NCBI GenBank assembly: GCA_003260025.2
Contig: QFZU02000189.1
Coordinates: 1 to 46,318, forward strand
Length of the DNA stretch: 46,318 nucleotides
DNA from: Microbispora triticiradicis
GTDB taxonomy: Bacteria > Actinomycetota > Actinomycetes > Streptosporangiales > Streptosporangiaceae
Direction of reading: 5' to 3'
The notes below the pieces were generated by a model. It did not search any database. It saw only the letters and a program-made list of their open reading frames with translations, and was not told the origin of the DNA. This document shows positions 31,807 through 41,800 of the stretch, piece by piece. Position 1 is the stretch's first letter; the number at the start of each line of letters is the position of its first letter. The position numbers were made by a program, and so were the translations under genes.

Positions 31807-33462
31807 TCACCTCGCCGGGTCCTCCTGGCCCACGTCGTCGGCGTCGATGATGTGATAGGCGTACCCCTGCTCGGCCAGGAAGCGCTGCCGGTGCGCGGCG
31901 AACTCCTGGTCGACGGTGTCCCGGCTGACGACGGAGTAGAACAGCGCGCCCCCGCCGTCCGCCTTGGGACGCAGCACCCGGCCGAGCCGCTGGGCCTCCT
32001 CCTGGCGTGAGCCGAACGTGCCGGAGACCTGGATCGCCACGGCCGCCTCGGGCAGGTCGATGGAGAAGTTGGCGACCTTGGAGACCACCAGCACCTGGAT
32101 CTCCTTGTCGCGGAACGCCTGGAACAGCCGCTCGCGCTCCTTGACCTTGGTCTCTCCCTTGATGACCGGCGCCTCCAGGTGCTCGCCCAGCTCGTCGAGC
32201 TGGTCGATGTACTGCCCGATGACCAGCACCTGCTCGCCCTCGTGCCGCCGCACCAGCGCCTCGGTGACCCGGATCTTGGCGGGGGTGGTGGAGCAGAACC
32301 GGTAGCGCTCGTCGCTCTCGGCCATCGCGTAGGCCAGCCGCTCGTCGTCGCGGAGCGTCACCCGGACCTCGACGCACTCGGCCGGGGCGATGTAGCCCTG
32401 GTTCTCCATCTCCTTCCAGGGCGCGTCGTACCGCTTGGGCCCGATGAGCGAGAAGACGTCGCCCTCCCGGCCGTCCTCGCGCACCAGCGTGGCGGTCAGC
32501 CCGAGACGGCGGCGCGCCTGCAGGTCGGCGGTCATCCGGAAGATCGGCGCGGGCAGCAGGTGGACCTCGTCGTACACGACGAGCCCCCAGTCGCGGGCGT
32601 CGAACAGTTCCAGGTGCCGGTACGTGCCCTGCCTCCGGGTGGTCATGACCTGGTAGGTGGCGATGGTGACCGGGCGGATCTCCTTCTTGGTGCCGGTGTA
32701 CTCCCCGATCTCGTCCTCGGTCAGCGAGGTGCGCCGCAGCAGCTCCTGCTTCCACTGGTGGGCCGAGACCGTGTTGGTGACCAGGATCAGCGTGGTCGCC
32801 CGCGCGTGCGCCATCGCGGCCGCGCCCACGATCGTCTTGCCCGCGCCGCAGGGCAGCACGACGACGCCGGAACCGCCGTGCCAGAAGGCGTCCGCCGCCT
32901 CCTTCTGGTACGGCCGGAGCTCCCAGCCGTCCTCGCGCAGGTCGATCGGGTGAGCCTCGCCGTCGACGTATCCGGCCAGGTCCTCGGCCGGCCAGCCGAG
33001 CTTGAGCAGCGTCTGCTTGATGTTGCCGCGCTCGGAGGGGTGCACGGTCACCGAGTCGGCGCCGAGGCGCTCCCCGACCAGCGGCTGGATCTTCTTGGAG
33101 CGCAGCACCTCCTCCAGCACCGCGCGGTCGCTGGTGGTGAGCACCAGGCCGTGCACCGGGTGCTTCTCCAGCCGCAGGCGGCCGTACCGCGCCATGGTCT
33201 CCGCGACGTCCACGAGCAGCGCGTGCGGCACGGGGTAGCGGCTGAACCCGATGAGGGCGTCGACGACCTGCTCGGCGTCGTGCCCGGCGGCGCGGGCGTT
33301 CCACAGAGCGAGCGGGGTGACCCGGTAGGTGTGGACGTGCTCGGGCGCGCGTTCGAGCTCGGCGAACGGGGCGATGGCCTTGCGGCACTCGCCGGCCCTC
33401 GGGTGATCCACCTCCAGCAGCAGCGTCTTGTCCGACTGAACGATCAGCGGCCCGTCACTCAA
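31807..33462 (-). CDS. XPB-type DNA helicase (ERCC3-like)
   Basis: This 551-aa superfamily 2 helicase resembles archaeal/eukaryotic XPB, a 3'-5' DNA translocase in repair. An N-terminal XPB damage-recognition-like domain (about 1-170) precedes the core: motif I VVLPCGAGKTIVGAAAMAHA, motif II VVYDEVHLLPAP, motif III GLTATLVREDG and motif VI QEEAQRLGRVLRPKADGG. The frame has no ATG near the conserved N-terminus; TTG at 33462 (LSDGPLIVQSDKTLLL) with GGGAG and AGG upstream is the best start. The open frame continues further upstream through the partner gene's antisense frame, but that extension lacks sense. The partner protein gene lies about 100 bases upstream on the same strand, an arrangement known from mycobacteria. 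Confidence 0.93.
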   Translation of the reverse strand: MSDGPLIVQSDKTLLLEVDHPRAGECRKAIAPFAELERAPEHVHTYRVTPLALWNARAAGHDAEQVVDALIGFSRYPVPHALLVDVAETMARYGRLRLEKHPVHGLVLTTSDRAVLEEVLRSKKIQPLVGERLGADSVTVHPSERGNIKQTLLKLGWPAEDLAGYVDGEAHPIDLREDGWELRPYQKEAADAFWHGGSGVVVLPCGAGKTIVGAAAMAHARATTLILVTNTVSAHQWKQELLRRTSLTEDEIGEYTGTKKEIRPVTIATYQVMTTRRQGTYRHLELFDARDWGLVVYDEVHLLPAPIFRMTADLQARRRLGLTATLVREDGREGDVFSLIGPKRYDAPWKEMENQGYIAPAECVEVRVTLRDDERLAYAMAESDERYRFCSTTPAKIRVTEALVRRHEGEQVLVIGQYIDQLDELGEHLEAPVIKGETKVKERERLFQAFRDKEIQVLVVSKVANFSIDLPEAAVAIQVSGTFGSRQEEAQRLGRVLRPKADGGGALFYSVVSRDTVDQEFAAHRQRFLAEQGYAYHIIDADDVGQEDPAR

Positions 33463-33563
33463 TGCCTGCTCCCTTGTACGGCTGTCCCTTATCCAACAAG
33501 AGACCAGGCCTGATGAGTCCCGTTTCACCGAGGCCGGTCGCCCGCCGTGTTGTGAGACGCCCC

Positions 33564-35999
33564 TCAGTCGACTCCGGCGGCGTGCTCTCCGGGCGTCTGG
33601 GACCGCTCGGCGTCGTAGCCCGCGACACCGGTGATGCGGCTGAGGACGAAGCGGTGGACCGTCGCCCGGGTCTCGTCGTACGCCGTGAGGTAGCCGCCCT
33701 CCATGCGGGCCGGTTCGAGGATACGGCTGGTGGCGTGCCCCTGCGAGTCGGTGTAGCCGATCCACACCCGCGACCCCTGCCGGATGGCCTCCTCCAGCGC
33801 GCTGATCGTGGCGGTGCTGGGGGAGCGGGGCACCTGCCCCTCGGGCGTCTCGGCGGGCCGGCGGCGGGACCGGTGCGCCGCGTCCCCCGCCCGCATCGCC
33901 CGTACGGCCGCCGCGGCCGCGTCGGGGTTGGGACCGGAATTCGCGGACACGCGGGCGGCGGGCGGGCCCTCGGTCCGCCGGGCGTCGGCCCGCGCGACGA
34001 CGACGTCGCCCTCCAGCGACTCGGCGACCGGCGCGTATCCCATCGCCCGCAGCGAGTCGACCAGCGCCGCCCGGGACGTCTTGGACGCGAGCACGGTGGG
34101 CGCGAGCCGCCGCAGCCGCAGCAGATGGGCCCGTTTGTCGGCGAGCACCTCGTCGAGAAGGGCCGGGTCGTCGCAGCGGACGTAGGACGACGCCACGCCG
34201 ACCCGGATGCGGCCGTGGCGGCGGGCGACGTCGGTCACCAGGTACGCCAGCGGCTGGGGGACCGGCGTGGCCGAGTGGCGCTCCAGCATCGCGAGCAGGT
34301 CGCCGGCGGAGTGCCCGGCGTCGAGCGCCCGGCGGACCGACTGCTCGGAGAAGCGGTAGACGGTCGCGCCGCCCTTGCTCTCGACGTCGGCCGTGAGCGC
34401 GAGCCGCCGGCCGAGGTCGGTGGTCAGCGGTCCGGGCGCCACGGCCGTCAGGTCGGCCTGCAGCAGCACGTGGTCGACCGCCTGCGGCAGCAGCGGCGCG
34501 AGCAGGTCCGCCGCCCGGCCGTCGCCGCGGGCCGCCGAGCGGCCGTGTGCGGCCGGCACGCCGAGGCCCGTCACGCCGATGTGCTCGGCCTCGCGCAGGG
34601 CGAACCGGACGAGCGGGTCGCGCAGCGCGGACCGGCGCCGGGGCTGCTCCCAGGTGAGCCGGGCGAGCACCGACTCGGGCGTCGGTGCCAGGCCGGGCGG
34701 CGCCGCCTCCAGCACGGAGAGCGTGCGCGCCCGCGTCTGGGCCGCGCCGGACCGGCGCAGGTCGGGGTGGAGCGCGTTCAGCGGGCGGTCCCGGTCGTCG
34801 CGTTCGCCGATCAGGCCCGGCGCGCGGTCCATCGCGGCCCAGGCGGCGGCGAGCACGGCCCACCGGTCCTCGGTCGCCTTGATCCGCCAGCCGTCGTAAC
34901 CGCCGGTCGGCAGCCACTCACCCTCGCCCGCCGCGATCAGCCCGGCCGCGAGCGCCACCTCCGCGACCAGCCCGGCCGCCCATTCCGGCAGATCGAGAAG
35001 CTGGGCCGCGCGCCGCAGGTCCCGTACGGACAGGCCGCCGGCGCGCAGCACGCCGGGCGGGTCGACGCTCCACAGCTCGCACAGCTCCTCCACCATGCGG
35101 ACGAACATGAACGCCTGCCCGGCGGCCGTCCGGTCGGCCAGCTCCTGGTCGCGTACGGGTCCGTCCAGGGCGGGCGGCCCGGGGGACAGGTCGCGGTGCA
35201 CCCGGCCGCCGCGCAGGACCAGGGCGACCTCACGGGGCAGCGCGACCGTCTCCTCCCCGGTCGCCCCCAGCAGCCCGCGGGCCAGCAGTTGCTCGATGGG
35301 TGACTGCGCGGTCGCGGTGTCCACCTCACGGCGGGCGCTCGGCAGCCGTCCGCTCGGCGGGCCCCAGACGAGCTCGTCCAGCGCCGCCCTCGCCTGCGGC
35401 GACACCTCCTCCAGCAGGCGCGCGACGGTCGCGGGGTCGGACAGCAGCGCCGTGAGCCGTTCCCTGGCCGGTCTACCCGCGTCCGCCTGCCCGCCGCCCT
35501 CGTACGCGGGGTCGATGTCGTGCAGGAGGACATCGAGCCGTTCGGGCGGATGGTGGCGGAAGACCTCGGCGGCCGGCGGGCCGAGCGCGGCCGGGGGCTC
35601 CAGGGCCGCGGGCACTCCGGGCGCGGGCAGCAGGGCGTCCGGCGGTCCGTAGACCAGGCCGCGGGTGACCAGCGCGTCGAGCGCCGCGTCGAGAGCGGCC
35701 CCGATCTCCTCCTCCGTGGACGTGCCGGGCGCCGCGCGTACGATCATGGAGAGCAGGGCCGGGCGGGAGGAAGGGCCGTCGCCCAGCGCCAGCGTCTCCA
35801 GCACGGCGAGCTGGAAGCGGTCGAGCCGGTCCAGCGCCCGGCCGAGGGCCGAGGGACTGCAGGCGCGGGCGGCGAGGCCGTCGAGGTGGGCGGGGACGGG
35901 CGTGACGAGTTCGGGCCGTGCCGCCACGAGCGCTCGCAAGTGCTCGTCGGAACGGCCGCGCAGCCACTCGCTGAAGTCCGTGCCCGTCATCGTCTCCAT
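33564..35999 (-). CDS. Helicase-associated protein, partner of XPB, with WYL-like C-terminus
   Basis: The 811-aa protein is the conserved actinobacterial neighbour of XPB. N-terminal and central parts (about 1-560) are alpha-helical with winged-helix-like segments and match helicase-associated proteins (Helicase_C_3/XPB-Ssl2 N-terminal type), for example WLRGRSDEHLRALVAARPEL and FQLAVLETLALGDGPSSRPA. The C-terminal 90 residues carry a WYL-like module (VWIGYTDSQGHATSRILEPA, then GGYLTAYDETRATVHRFVLS), usually a ligand or nucleic-acid sensor. No ATPase motif is present. ATG 35999 is 12 bases after AGGAGG; ATG 35990 is the alternative. It probably forms a repair complex with the downstream helicase. 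Confidence 0.82.
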   Translation of the reverse strand: METMTGTDFSEWLRGRSDEHLRALVAARPELVTPVPAHLDGLAARACSPSALGRALDRLDRFQLAVLETLALGDGPSSRPALLSMIVRAAPGTSTEEEIGAALDAALDALVTRGLVYGPPDALLPAPGVPAALEPPAALGPPAAEVFRHHPPERLDVLLHDIDPAYEGGGQADAGRPARERLTALLSDPATVARLLEEVSPQARAALDELVWGPPSGRLPSARREVDTATAQSPIEQLLARGLLGATGEETVALPREVALVLRGGRVHRDLSPGPPALDGPVRDQELADRTAAGQAFMFVRMVEELCELWSVDPPGVLRAGGLSVRDLRRAAQLLDLPEWAAGLVAEVALAAGLIAAGEGEWLPTGGYDGWRIKATEDRWAVLAAAWAAMDRAPGLIGERDDRDRPLNALHPDLRRSGAAQTRARTLSVLEAAPPGLAPTPESVLARLTWEQPRRRSALRDPLVRFALREAEHIGVTGLGVPAAHGRSAARGDGRAADLLAPLLPQAVDHVLLQADLTAVAPGPLTTDLGRRLALTADVESKGGATVYRFSEQSVRRALDAGHSAGDLLAMLERHSATPVPQPLAYLVTDVARRHGRIRVGVASSYVRCDDPALLDEVLADKRAHLLRLRRLAPTVLASKTSRAALVDSLRAMGYAPVAESLEGDVVVARADARRTEGPPAARVSANSGPNPDAAAAAVRAMRAGDAAHRSRRRPAETPEGQVPRSPSTATISALEEAIRQGSRVWIGYTDSQGHATSRILEPARMEGGYLTAYDETRATVHRFVLSRITGVAGYDAERSQTPGEHAAGVD

Positions 36000-36175
36000 G
36001 GTAGGGCGACGCCTCCTGGGGATCACGGGACCGCCCGCGCGACAGGGGTTGACGGAAGATCGACGGGAATCCGGAGACGCGACGCTTCAGTGGCCCCTTA
36101 GTGGGTCCACGGGGCCTGTCTGTGGGCATAACCTACATCCATCACCTTCACGACAGTCTGAACGAGGTCACCCCT

Positions 36176-36574
36176 GTGCCGAGTGGCAAGGTCAAGTGGT
36201 ACGACGCCGACAAGGGTTTCGGCTTCCTCACCCGCGACGACGGCGGTGAGGTCTTCGTCCATTCCTCCGCGCTGCCCAAGGGCGTGGAGGCCCTCAAGCC
36301 CGGGCAGAAGGTCGAGTTCGGGGTGGCCGAGAGCCGCCGCGGACAGCAGGCGCTCTCGGTGCGGGTGATCGACCAGCCTCCGACGCTGGCCAAGACCGTG
36401 AAGCCCAAGGCGAAGCGGAAGAAGCCGGACGAGATGGTCGTCATCGTCGAGGACCTGATCAAGTTGCTCGACGACATCTCGAACTCCTACCAGCGAGGCA
36501 AGCATCCCGACGTGTCGCACGCCAAGAAGGTCGCGACCGTGCTGCGCGCGGTCGCCGACGACCTCGACGCGTAG
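36176..36574 (+). CDS. Cold-shock domain protein with C-terminal extension
   Basis: This 132-aa protein joins a cold-shock domain (residues 1-65, SGKVKWYDADKGFGFLTRDD with RNP1 KGFGFL and RNP2 VFVHS) to a 65-residue extension. The linker is basic (KTVKPKAKRKKPDEM) and the tail is helical (VVIVEDLIKLLDDISNSYQR, KVATVLRAVADDLDA). It resembles mycobacterial CspB, about 135 aa, which lies in the same neighbourhood. The tail may mediate oligomerisation or partner binding. GTG 36176 gives the standard MPSGKVKW start; GAGG lies about 9 bases upstream. It is divergent from the XPB-partner gene. Confidence 0.93.
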   Translation: MPSGKVKWYDADKGFGFLTRDDGGEVFVHSSALPKGVEALKPGQKVEFGVAESRRGQQALSVRVIDQPPTLAKTVKPKAKRKKPDEMVVIVEDLIKLLDDISNSYQRGKHPDVSHAKKVATVLRAVADDLDA

Positions 36575-36645
36575 CGTCCGCACTCCTGCGGCCGGGCGCT
36601 CCGGCGTCCAAGACGCGGCGAGGGCCCGGGAGGGTCCGGCGGGGC

Positions 36646-37983
36646 TCAGGCGGTGGCGGCTCCGGTGGCGAGCCTGCGGCGGCGCAGCGCGAGGAGGCGG
36701 CCGAGGGACAGCGCGAGGACCGCGGACATCACGCCGAGCCCGGCGGGACCGGCCACGAACAGGGAGAGCACCAGGCCGAGCAGGCCGCCGGACACCCAGG
36801 CGATCTGCAGCAGCGTCTCGGCGACCCCGAAGGCCGACGAGCGCACCTCCTCGCCGATCTCGCGTTGCACGATCGCGTCGAAGGCGAGCTTGCCGAGGCC
36901 CTGGGCGAACGCGCCCACGAGGGCGACGGCGGCGGCGGTCCAGATGGTGAAGACGAACGCCGCCGCGACGGTGGCGACCGTCGCGAGCGCGAGCGTGGCC
37001 AGCACGGTCAGCTGCGGCGAGCGGGACCGGGTCCAGGAGCCCGCGGCGGCCCCCGCCAGGCCGCCCACGCCCGCGGCGGCCGCCAGCAGCGCCAGCGCCA
37101 CCGTGGGGCCGGGGCCGCGCAGGTGGCCGTCCTGGACGAGGAACAGCAGGAAGAACACGAGGAAGCCCGACTGGACCCGGATCGCGGCGTTGGCGCCCAT
37201 GGCCTCGCCCACCGCCGAGCCCACCAGGGAGCCGGCGCCCGGCCGCGCGCCCGGGCCCCTGTTCACGCCCGCGTCCCTGTTCACGTCCGGGCCCAGGCCG
37301 AGCAGCGCGCGCCAGCGCGGGCGCGGCTCGTCCTCCTCCGGGTCGGGCGCGTCCACGTGCCGCGGCAGCCGTACGGCGAACACCCCGCACAGCAGGAACA
37401 GCGGCACGGCGGCGCGCAGCACCCAGTCGGGCCCGGCCGCGGCGGACAGGCCGGTGGCCAGGCCCGCCCCGGCCCCGGCGGACACCAGCGCGAACAGCGC
37501 CACCCGCGCGTTGGCCGTCACCAGAGGGATGTCGGCGGGCAGCAGACTCGGCATGATCGCCGCACGGGAGACGTTGTAGGCCTTCGACAGCACCAGGACG
37601 GCGAGGGCGGACGGGAACAGCGTGACGGCGTCGGAGGTGTGGACGGCGCCGGCCATGCCCCAGCACAGCAGGCCCCGCGCGAGCAGGGTGCCCGCCATGA
37701 TGTAGCGGCGGCCCGAGCGCAGCCGGTCGAGCACCGGCCCGACGAACGGCGCCACGACCGTGAACGGCAGCATCGTGACCAGCAGGTACACCGCGACCTG
37801 CCCGCGGGCCTGGCCGACCGGGAGCCGGAACAGCAGCGCCCCCGCGAGGGCGACCGTGACCAGCGCGTCCCCGGCCGAGTGGGCTGCCGTCAGCTCGATC
37901 AGGCGGCCGAGCCCGGTGCGGTCCGCTCCCTGGGCGTGCGTGAGCCGGCGGGTCGCCCGCGCGGGCGCGCCCACAACATGCAT
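36646..37983 (-). CDS. MFS transporter
   Basis: About 445 aa with roughly 12 hydrophobic segments in two sets of six, separated by a cytosolic loop of about 50 residues rich in Pro, Asp and Arg (RHVDAPDPEEDEPRPRWRAL). The start region TRRLTHAQGADRTGLGRLIE precedes helix 1. The DRLRSGRRYIMAGTLLARGL loop between helices 2 and 3 is MFS-like. The substrate is unknown. Start choice is uncertain: ATG 37983 gives the shortest hydrophilic N-terminus; ATG 38007 and 38028 are in frame. A TATGGT -10-like box lies 19 bases upstream of 37983, which favours the short form. It is divergent from DUF3027, as in the mycobacterial Rv0876c-Rv0877 pair, from memory. Confidence 0.85.
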   Translation of the reverse strand: MHVVGAPARATRRLTHAQGADRTGLGRLIELTAAHSAGDALVTVALAGALLFRLPVGQARGQVAVYLLVTMLPFTVVAPFVGPVLDRLRSGRRYIMAGTLLARGLLCWGMAGAVHTSDAVTLFPSALAVLVLSKAYNVSRAAIMPSLLPADIPLVTANARVALFALVSAGAGAGLATGLSAAAGPDWVLRAAVPLFLLCGVFAVRLPRHVDAPDPEEDEPRPRWRALLGLGPDVNRDAGVNRGPGARPGAGSLVGSAVGEAMGANAAIRVQSGFLVFFLLFLVQDGHLRGPGPTVALALLAAAAGVGGLAGAAAGSWTRSRSPQLTVLATLALATVATVAAAFVFTIWTAAAVALVGAFAQGLGKLAFDAIVQREIGEEVRSSAFGVAETLLQIAWVSGGLLGLVLSLFVAGPAGLGVMSAVLALSLGRLLALRRRRLATGAATA

Positions 37984-37984
37984 A

Positions 37985-38002
37985 ACGTTCGCCCAAATGT
38001 TC
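37985..38002. promoter_or_regulatory. Imperfect dyad in the MFS/DUF3027 intergenic region
   Basis: AACGTT and AATGTT flank CGCCCA, giving a dyad with one mismatch per arm pair. It lies just upstream of the likely MFS start, between it and the TATGGT box. A regulator site is possible but the evidence is thin. Confidence 0.3.
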
Positions 38003-38074
38003 ACCATAGGCCCCGAGGGTCCTCTCATGATTTGCCCATCAAGCCGGTGCGGTCCGCTCCCGGCGTGGGTGAAA

Positions 38075-38881
38075 ATGGAGAGTGTGAGTCGTACCCGAAT
38101 CCGTAGCACTCCAGTCGACCAGGCCTGTGCGGCGGCGGTCGGCCTCGCCCGCGGCGCGGCGGAGGAGATCGCGCGCCCGGGGGAGGTGGGAGAGCACCTG
38201 GGCTTCGACAACGAGGGCGACCGGGTCGTCACCCATTACTTCGAGTGCCTCGACCGGGCGTACCTGGGCTGGCGCTGGGCCGTCACCGTCACCCGGGCCT
38301 CCCGCGCCCGCGTGGTGACCGTGAGCGAGACCGTGCTCCTGCCCGGAGCCGGCGCGCTGCTCGCCCCCCGCTGGGTGCCGTGGAACGAACGGCTGCTCCC
38401 CGGCGACCTCGGGGTGGGCGACCTGCTGCCGGCCGAGGCCGACGACGACCGGCTCGTGCCCGGGTTCGCCTCCCCAGACGAGGAGATCGACGCGCAGGCC
38501 GTCTTCGAGCTCGGCCTGGGCCGGGCCCGCGTCCTGTCGGCCCTCGGCCGCGACCTCGCCGCGCACCGCTGGCGGTCCGGCGAGCCCGGGCCGCATGCCC
38601 CGATCGCGCACGCCGCGCCCGCGCAATGCTCCACCTGCGGCTTCTACTGGCCGCTCGCCGGGACGCTGGGGCTGGGCTTCGGCGTCTGCGCCAACGAGTA
38701 CGCGCCGGACGACGGCCGGGTGGTGTCGGCCGACCACGGCTGCGGCGCCCACTCCGAGGCGACCATCGTGCCCTCCATGGTCACGGACGCGGCGCCGCCG
38801 ATCCTGGACGACCTGGGATACGACCTGATCGAGTCCGGCTCCGCCGACGAGGCGAGCTCCGAACCCCTGGGCCACGCCTGA
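38075..38881 (+). CDS. DUF3027 protein with zinc-binding-like C-terminus
   Basis: This 268-aa protein matches actinobacterial DUF3027: CAAAVGLARGAAEEIARPGE, HYFECLDRAYLGWRWAVTVT, and WNERLLPGDLGVGDLLPAEA. The C-terminal part has CSTCGFYWPLAG, a later GVCANEYAPDDG and DHGCGAHSEA, a Cys/His set that could bind zinc. No function is established for the family. Start could be ATG 38075 (MESVSRT) or GTG 38084; GGAG lies only 3 bases before the latter. The stop is 2 bases from the ATG of the sacsin-like ATPase, so the two genes are tightly coupled. Confidence 0.85.
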   Translation: MESVSRTRIRSTPVDQACAAAVGLARGAAEEIARPGEVGEHLGFDNEGDRVVTHYFECLDRAYLGWRWAVTVTRASRARVVTVSETVLLPGAGALLAPRWVPWNERLLPGDLGVGDLLPAEADDDRLVPGFASPDEEIDAQAVFELGLGRARVLSALGRDLAAHRWRSGEPGPHAPIAHAAPAQCSTCGFYWPLAGTLGLGFGVCANEYAPDDGRVVSADHGCGAHSEATIVPSMVTDAAPPILDDLGYDLIESGSADEASSEPLGHA

Positions 38882-38883
38882 TC

Positions 38884-41800
38884 ATGTTCGACACCGAGCG
38901 CCTGCGTGACACGGTTCTCGCGGCCTGGGCGGCCTCGCCCGCCCGCTTCCGCGAGGACGCCAACGCCGAGGAGGACTTCGCCCTCGGCGGCTACCGCGAC
39001 CGGCTGGTCGTGGAGCTCGCCCAGAACGCCGCCGACGCGGCGCTGCGGGCGGGCGTGCCCGGCCGCCTGCGGCTGACGCTCGCCGACGGCGTGCTGCTCG
39101 CCGCCAACACCGGCGCTCCGCTCGACGAGACCGGTGTCGAGGGCCTCAGCACGCTGCGGGTCTCCGGCAAGAAGGACGAGACGGGGGCGGCGGGACGGTT
39201 CGGCGTCGGCTTCGCCGCCGTGGTGTCGGTGACCGACGAGCCCTCGATCGCCTCCCGGCTGCCGTCCGGCGAGATCCGGGGAGTGCGCTGGTCGCGTGCG
39301 GAGACCGCCGCGCTGGTCGCCGCCACGCCGGCGCTCGCCGGGGAGCTGAAGGGCCGCGAGGGCCACGTCCCGCTGCTGCGGCTGCCCTTCGGCGACGACG
39401 CCCTGGGCGTCCCCGAGGGCTACGACACGCTCGTCCGGCTGCCGCTGCGCGACCAGGCCGCCGAGGAGGCCGTACGGCGGATGCTGGAGGAGGCCGGGCC
39501 GGCGCTGCCGCTGTCGATGCCGGCCCTGGAGACCGTCGAGGTCGAGGTCGACGGGCGGAGCCGCACGATCTCGGCCGAGGGCTGGCACGTGGTCGCCGAG
39601 GCGGGCACGTTCACCCCCGCACAGGTGGCGGAGCTGTTCGCCGACCGGCCGACCGAGGAGCGGGCCCGGCCCTACTGGGAGGTCCGCTGGGCCGTCCCCA
39701 CCGGCAGCCCCGCCGGTAGCCCTGCCGGTGGCCGCGACGGCGTCCCCCGGGTCGTCCACGCGCCGACCCCGAGCGACGAGCCGCTCGACCTGCCCGCGCT
39801 GCTGATCGCGTCGTTCCCGATGACCACCGACCGGCGGCACGTCGCGCCGGGGCCGCTCACCGACTTCCTGGTCGCCAGGGCCGCCGAGGCGTACGTGCGG
39901 CTGCTGGGGGAGCTTCCGGCCACCCCCGCCCTGCTCGGCCTCGTCCCCGGCCTCATGGGCAGCGGCGCGCTCGACGCGGCGATCAGGCGGGAGATCATCG
40001 CGGCCTTGCCGGACACGCCGCTGCTGCCGTCGATCTCCCACGACGCCGACGGCGTCGTCCCGGGCGGTCAGGCGCGGGCGGTCGAGGGCCCGGCCGAGTT
40101 CCTGGAGAAGATCGCCGGCATCGTCCCCGGGCTGCTGCCCGCCGGATGGGCCTCCCGGCATCCGGCCCTGGCCACGCTCGGCGTACGCCGGGTCGAACTG
40201 GCCGACGTCGTGGACATGCTGTCCGGCGAGGCCGTGGAGGACAAGGACCCGGCGTGGTGGCGGTCGCTGTACGAGACGCTGCCCGCCGACGACCCGGAGG
40301 CGATCGGGGCGATCCCTGTGCCGCTCGCCGACGGCCGCCTGGTGCGCGGCCCGCGCGGCACTCTGGTGCTGTCACCGGACGGCGCCGCCGCCTTGTCCGG
40401 CGGGCCGGGCGTGCCGGGCTCCCTGGACCCCGCCCTGCTGGCCCCGCTCGGGCTGCGGATCGTCCATCCCGACGCCGTCCACCCGCTGCTGCTGCGGCTG
40501 GGCGCGGCCGAGGCGACTCCGCGCACGGTGCTGGAGGACCCGCTCACCCACGCGGCCGTGGCCGAGTCGCTGAACAGCGCCGATCCCGAGCCGGTGGCCC
40601 AGGCCGTGCTGGCCCTGGTGGACGCGGCCGGCCTGACGGCGGGAGAGGCGCCCTGGCTGGCCGAGCTGGCCCTGCGCGGCGCGGACGGCGAGCGGTACGC
40701 GGCGGGTGAGCTGCTGCTGGCCGAGGGCTCGCTGGCCGGACTGATCGACCCGGAGGTGCCGTTCGGCGTCGCCGCGCCCGACCTGGTGGAGAAGTACGGG
40801 CCGCACGTGCTCGCGGCGACCGGGGTGCTCGACGGCTTCGCCGTGGTCAACGACTCCGACGTGCTGCTCGACCCCGCCGAGTGCGACCACGACCTCGATC
40901 TCGAGGACGAGTGGCTGGAGGCGGTGCTCGACCTGCTACCCGATCTCGACGTGCCCCCGGTGGTGCGGGAGTTCACCGCCGTGCGCGATCTGGAGTACGT
41001 CGCGGACTGGCCGAACGCGCTCGCGCTGCTGTCGCGGCCGCCGCTGCGCGCCGCGCTGCGGCCGATGCGGGTGCTCGCGGCGGGGGAGACCGTCGAGGTG
41101 CCGTCGTACACGGCCTGGTGGCTGTCGCGGCACCCGGTGCTCGGCGGGCGCCGGCCGGTCGAGCTGCGGCTCCCGACGGGCGACCCGCTGCTGTTCGGCC
41201 TGTACGCCGAGGCGCCGGCGGGGATCGACGAGGACGCGCTCACGATGATGGGCGTCCGGTCGACCCTGGCCGGGCTGCTGGACTCGCGCGGCGGCCCAGA
41301 GGAGCTGCTCGACCTGCTGGCCGACGCGTCCCTGGAGGTGGACCGCGCCCAGCTGCGCTCCTTGTGGATCGCGCTGGCCGCGGTCGACCCGGACCGCGTC
41401 GGCCCGCCGGAGGCCGTACGGGCCGTGCGGAAGGGCATGGTCACGGTCGCGGACGTCGAGGACGGCCCGGTCGTGGTGGAGGCGCCCGACCTGCTCCCCC
41501 TGGTGGAGGACCGCCCGCTGGTGCTGGCGCCGTTCGACCTCGCCGAGGCGTTGTCGGACGTGCTCGACCTGCCGCTGGCCGGAGAGGCGGTCACCGGCGC
41601 GGTCACCTCGCACGGCGCGGAGAAGCCGGTGCCGCCCGAGGTACGCTCGCTGCTGCCCGGCGCCCCCGCGACCTACGTCGAGCACGACGAGCTTCTCGTG
41701 GACGGCACCCCCGTGCCGTGGCGGTTCTTCGACGGCGTGGTCCACGCCACCGGCGTGGAGGGGCTGGCCAGAGGCCTGGCCTGGGCGTCCGGCCAGTGGG

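Noticed and set aside
33463-34917. N-terminal extension of the XPB frame through the partner gene
   Set aside because: The extension is Arg/Ala/Pro-rich without motifs and overlaps the correct frame of the helicase partner. XPB homology begins at the TTG start.
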